Source: Thalassiosira profunda (lineage: Eukaryota; Bacillariophyta; Thalassiosirophyceae; Thalassiosirales; Thalassiosiraceae). From it: a stretch of DNA of 25,368 nt. The notes under the pieces were generated by a model that was given only the letters and a program-made list of their open reading frames with translations, was not told where the DNA came from and did not search any database. Where the stretch lies: assembly GCA_036939355.1 (NCBI GenBank), contig JALLAP010000128.1, positions 1-25,368 on the forward strand. The letters run 5' to 3'. The position numbers and the translations under genes were made by a program. Below are positions 25,359 to 25,368 of this stretch, in pieces (the first letter of the stretch is position 1; every line of letters begins with the position of its first letter).

Positions 25359-25368
25359 GTTATTTCCA

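Noticed and set aside
1..25368. tRNA, rRNA, CRISPR array or transposase
   Set aside because: No cloverleaf, rRNA signature, regular repeat-spacer array or transposase/RT motif was seen on either strand.

Overview
The window is nuclear DNA from a eukaryotic alga, most likely a stramenopile (heterokont). Genes lie on both strands, short GT-AG introns (about 67-79 nt, two longer ones) interrupt them, and there is no sign of bacterial operons. Two proteins carry plastid-style presequences, one with the 'AGFAP' motif typical of secondary red plastids. One secreted protein has Asp/Cys-rich 'GDCDxDxDC' modules and Lys/Ser-rich stretches of the kind seen in diatom and related secreted proteins. The exact lineage is inferred, not proven.

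Layout, left to right. (1) 3-2932 +, a zf-C3H1 zinc-finger protein with a leucine-rich-repeat tail, 5' end outside the window. (2) 3064-4257 -, a CaMK-type protein kinase. (3) 4635-5778 +, a sphingomyelin-synthase-like (PAP2_C) membrane enzyme, sharing a repeat-containing divergent promoter with the kinase. (4) 5986-9097 -, a large secreted protein with four Cys-rich modules flanking a ricin-type trefoil. (5) 9687-10223 -, a small protein of unknown function. (6) 10853-11202 -, a decayed inverted copy of the last exon and 3'UTR of gene 1. (7) 11192-11668 -, an RRM RNA-binding protein whose stop codon lies inside that copy. (8) 12021-13823 +, a cryptochrome/photolyase-family flavoprotein with a presequence. 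(9) 13934-19600 -, a 13-exon ABCB/MDR-type ABC transporter. (10) 20161-21282 -, bifunctional FolD with a hydrophobic presequence. (11) 21650-22981 +, a plastid-type FNR-like oxidoreductase. (12) 23148-25358 -, a RING-finger protein with Tudor-like and EVE-like parts.

The most unusual observation is the ABC transporter. Its spliced reading frame gives TMD-NBD-NBD-TMD instead of the canonical TMD-NBD-TMD-NBD. All four domains look intact, and TMD2 ends in a normal pre-NBD linker followed directly by a stop. Three single-N positions in this gene are each flanked by exact 72-bp duplications. These are unmerged contig overlaps, and removing 73 nt at each site restores every exon frame. Both unusual domain junctions lie inside uninterrupted contigs, so the single-N joins alone do not explain the order.

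The genes do not form an evident pathway. They look like a normal mosaic of housekeeping, signalling, membrane-lipid, secreted and plastid genes, plus one local segmental duplication.
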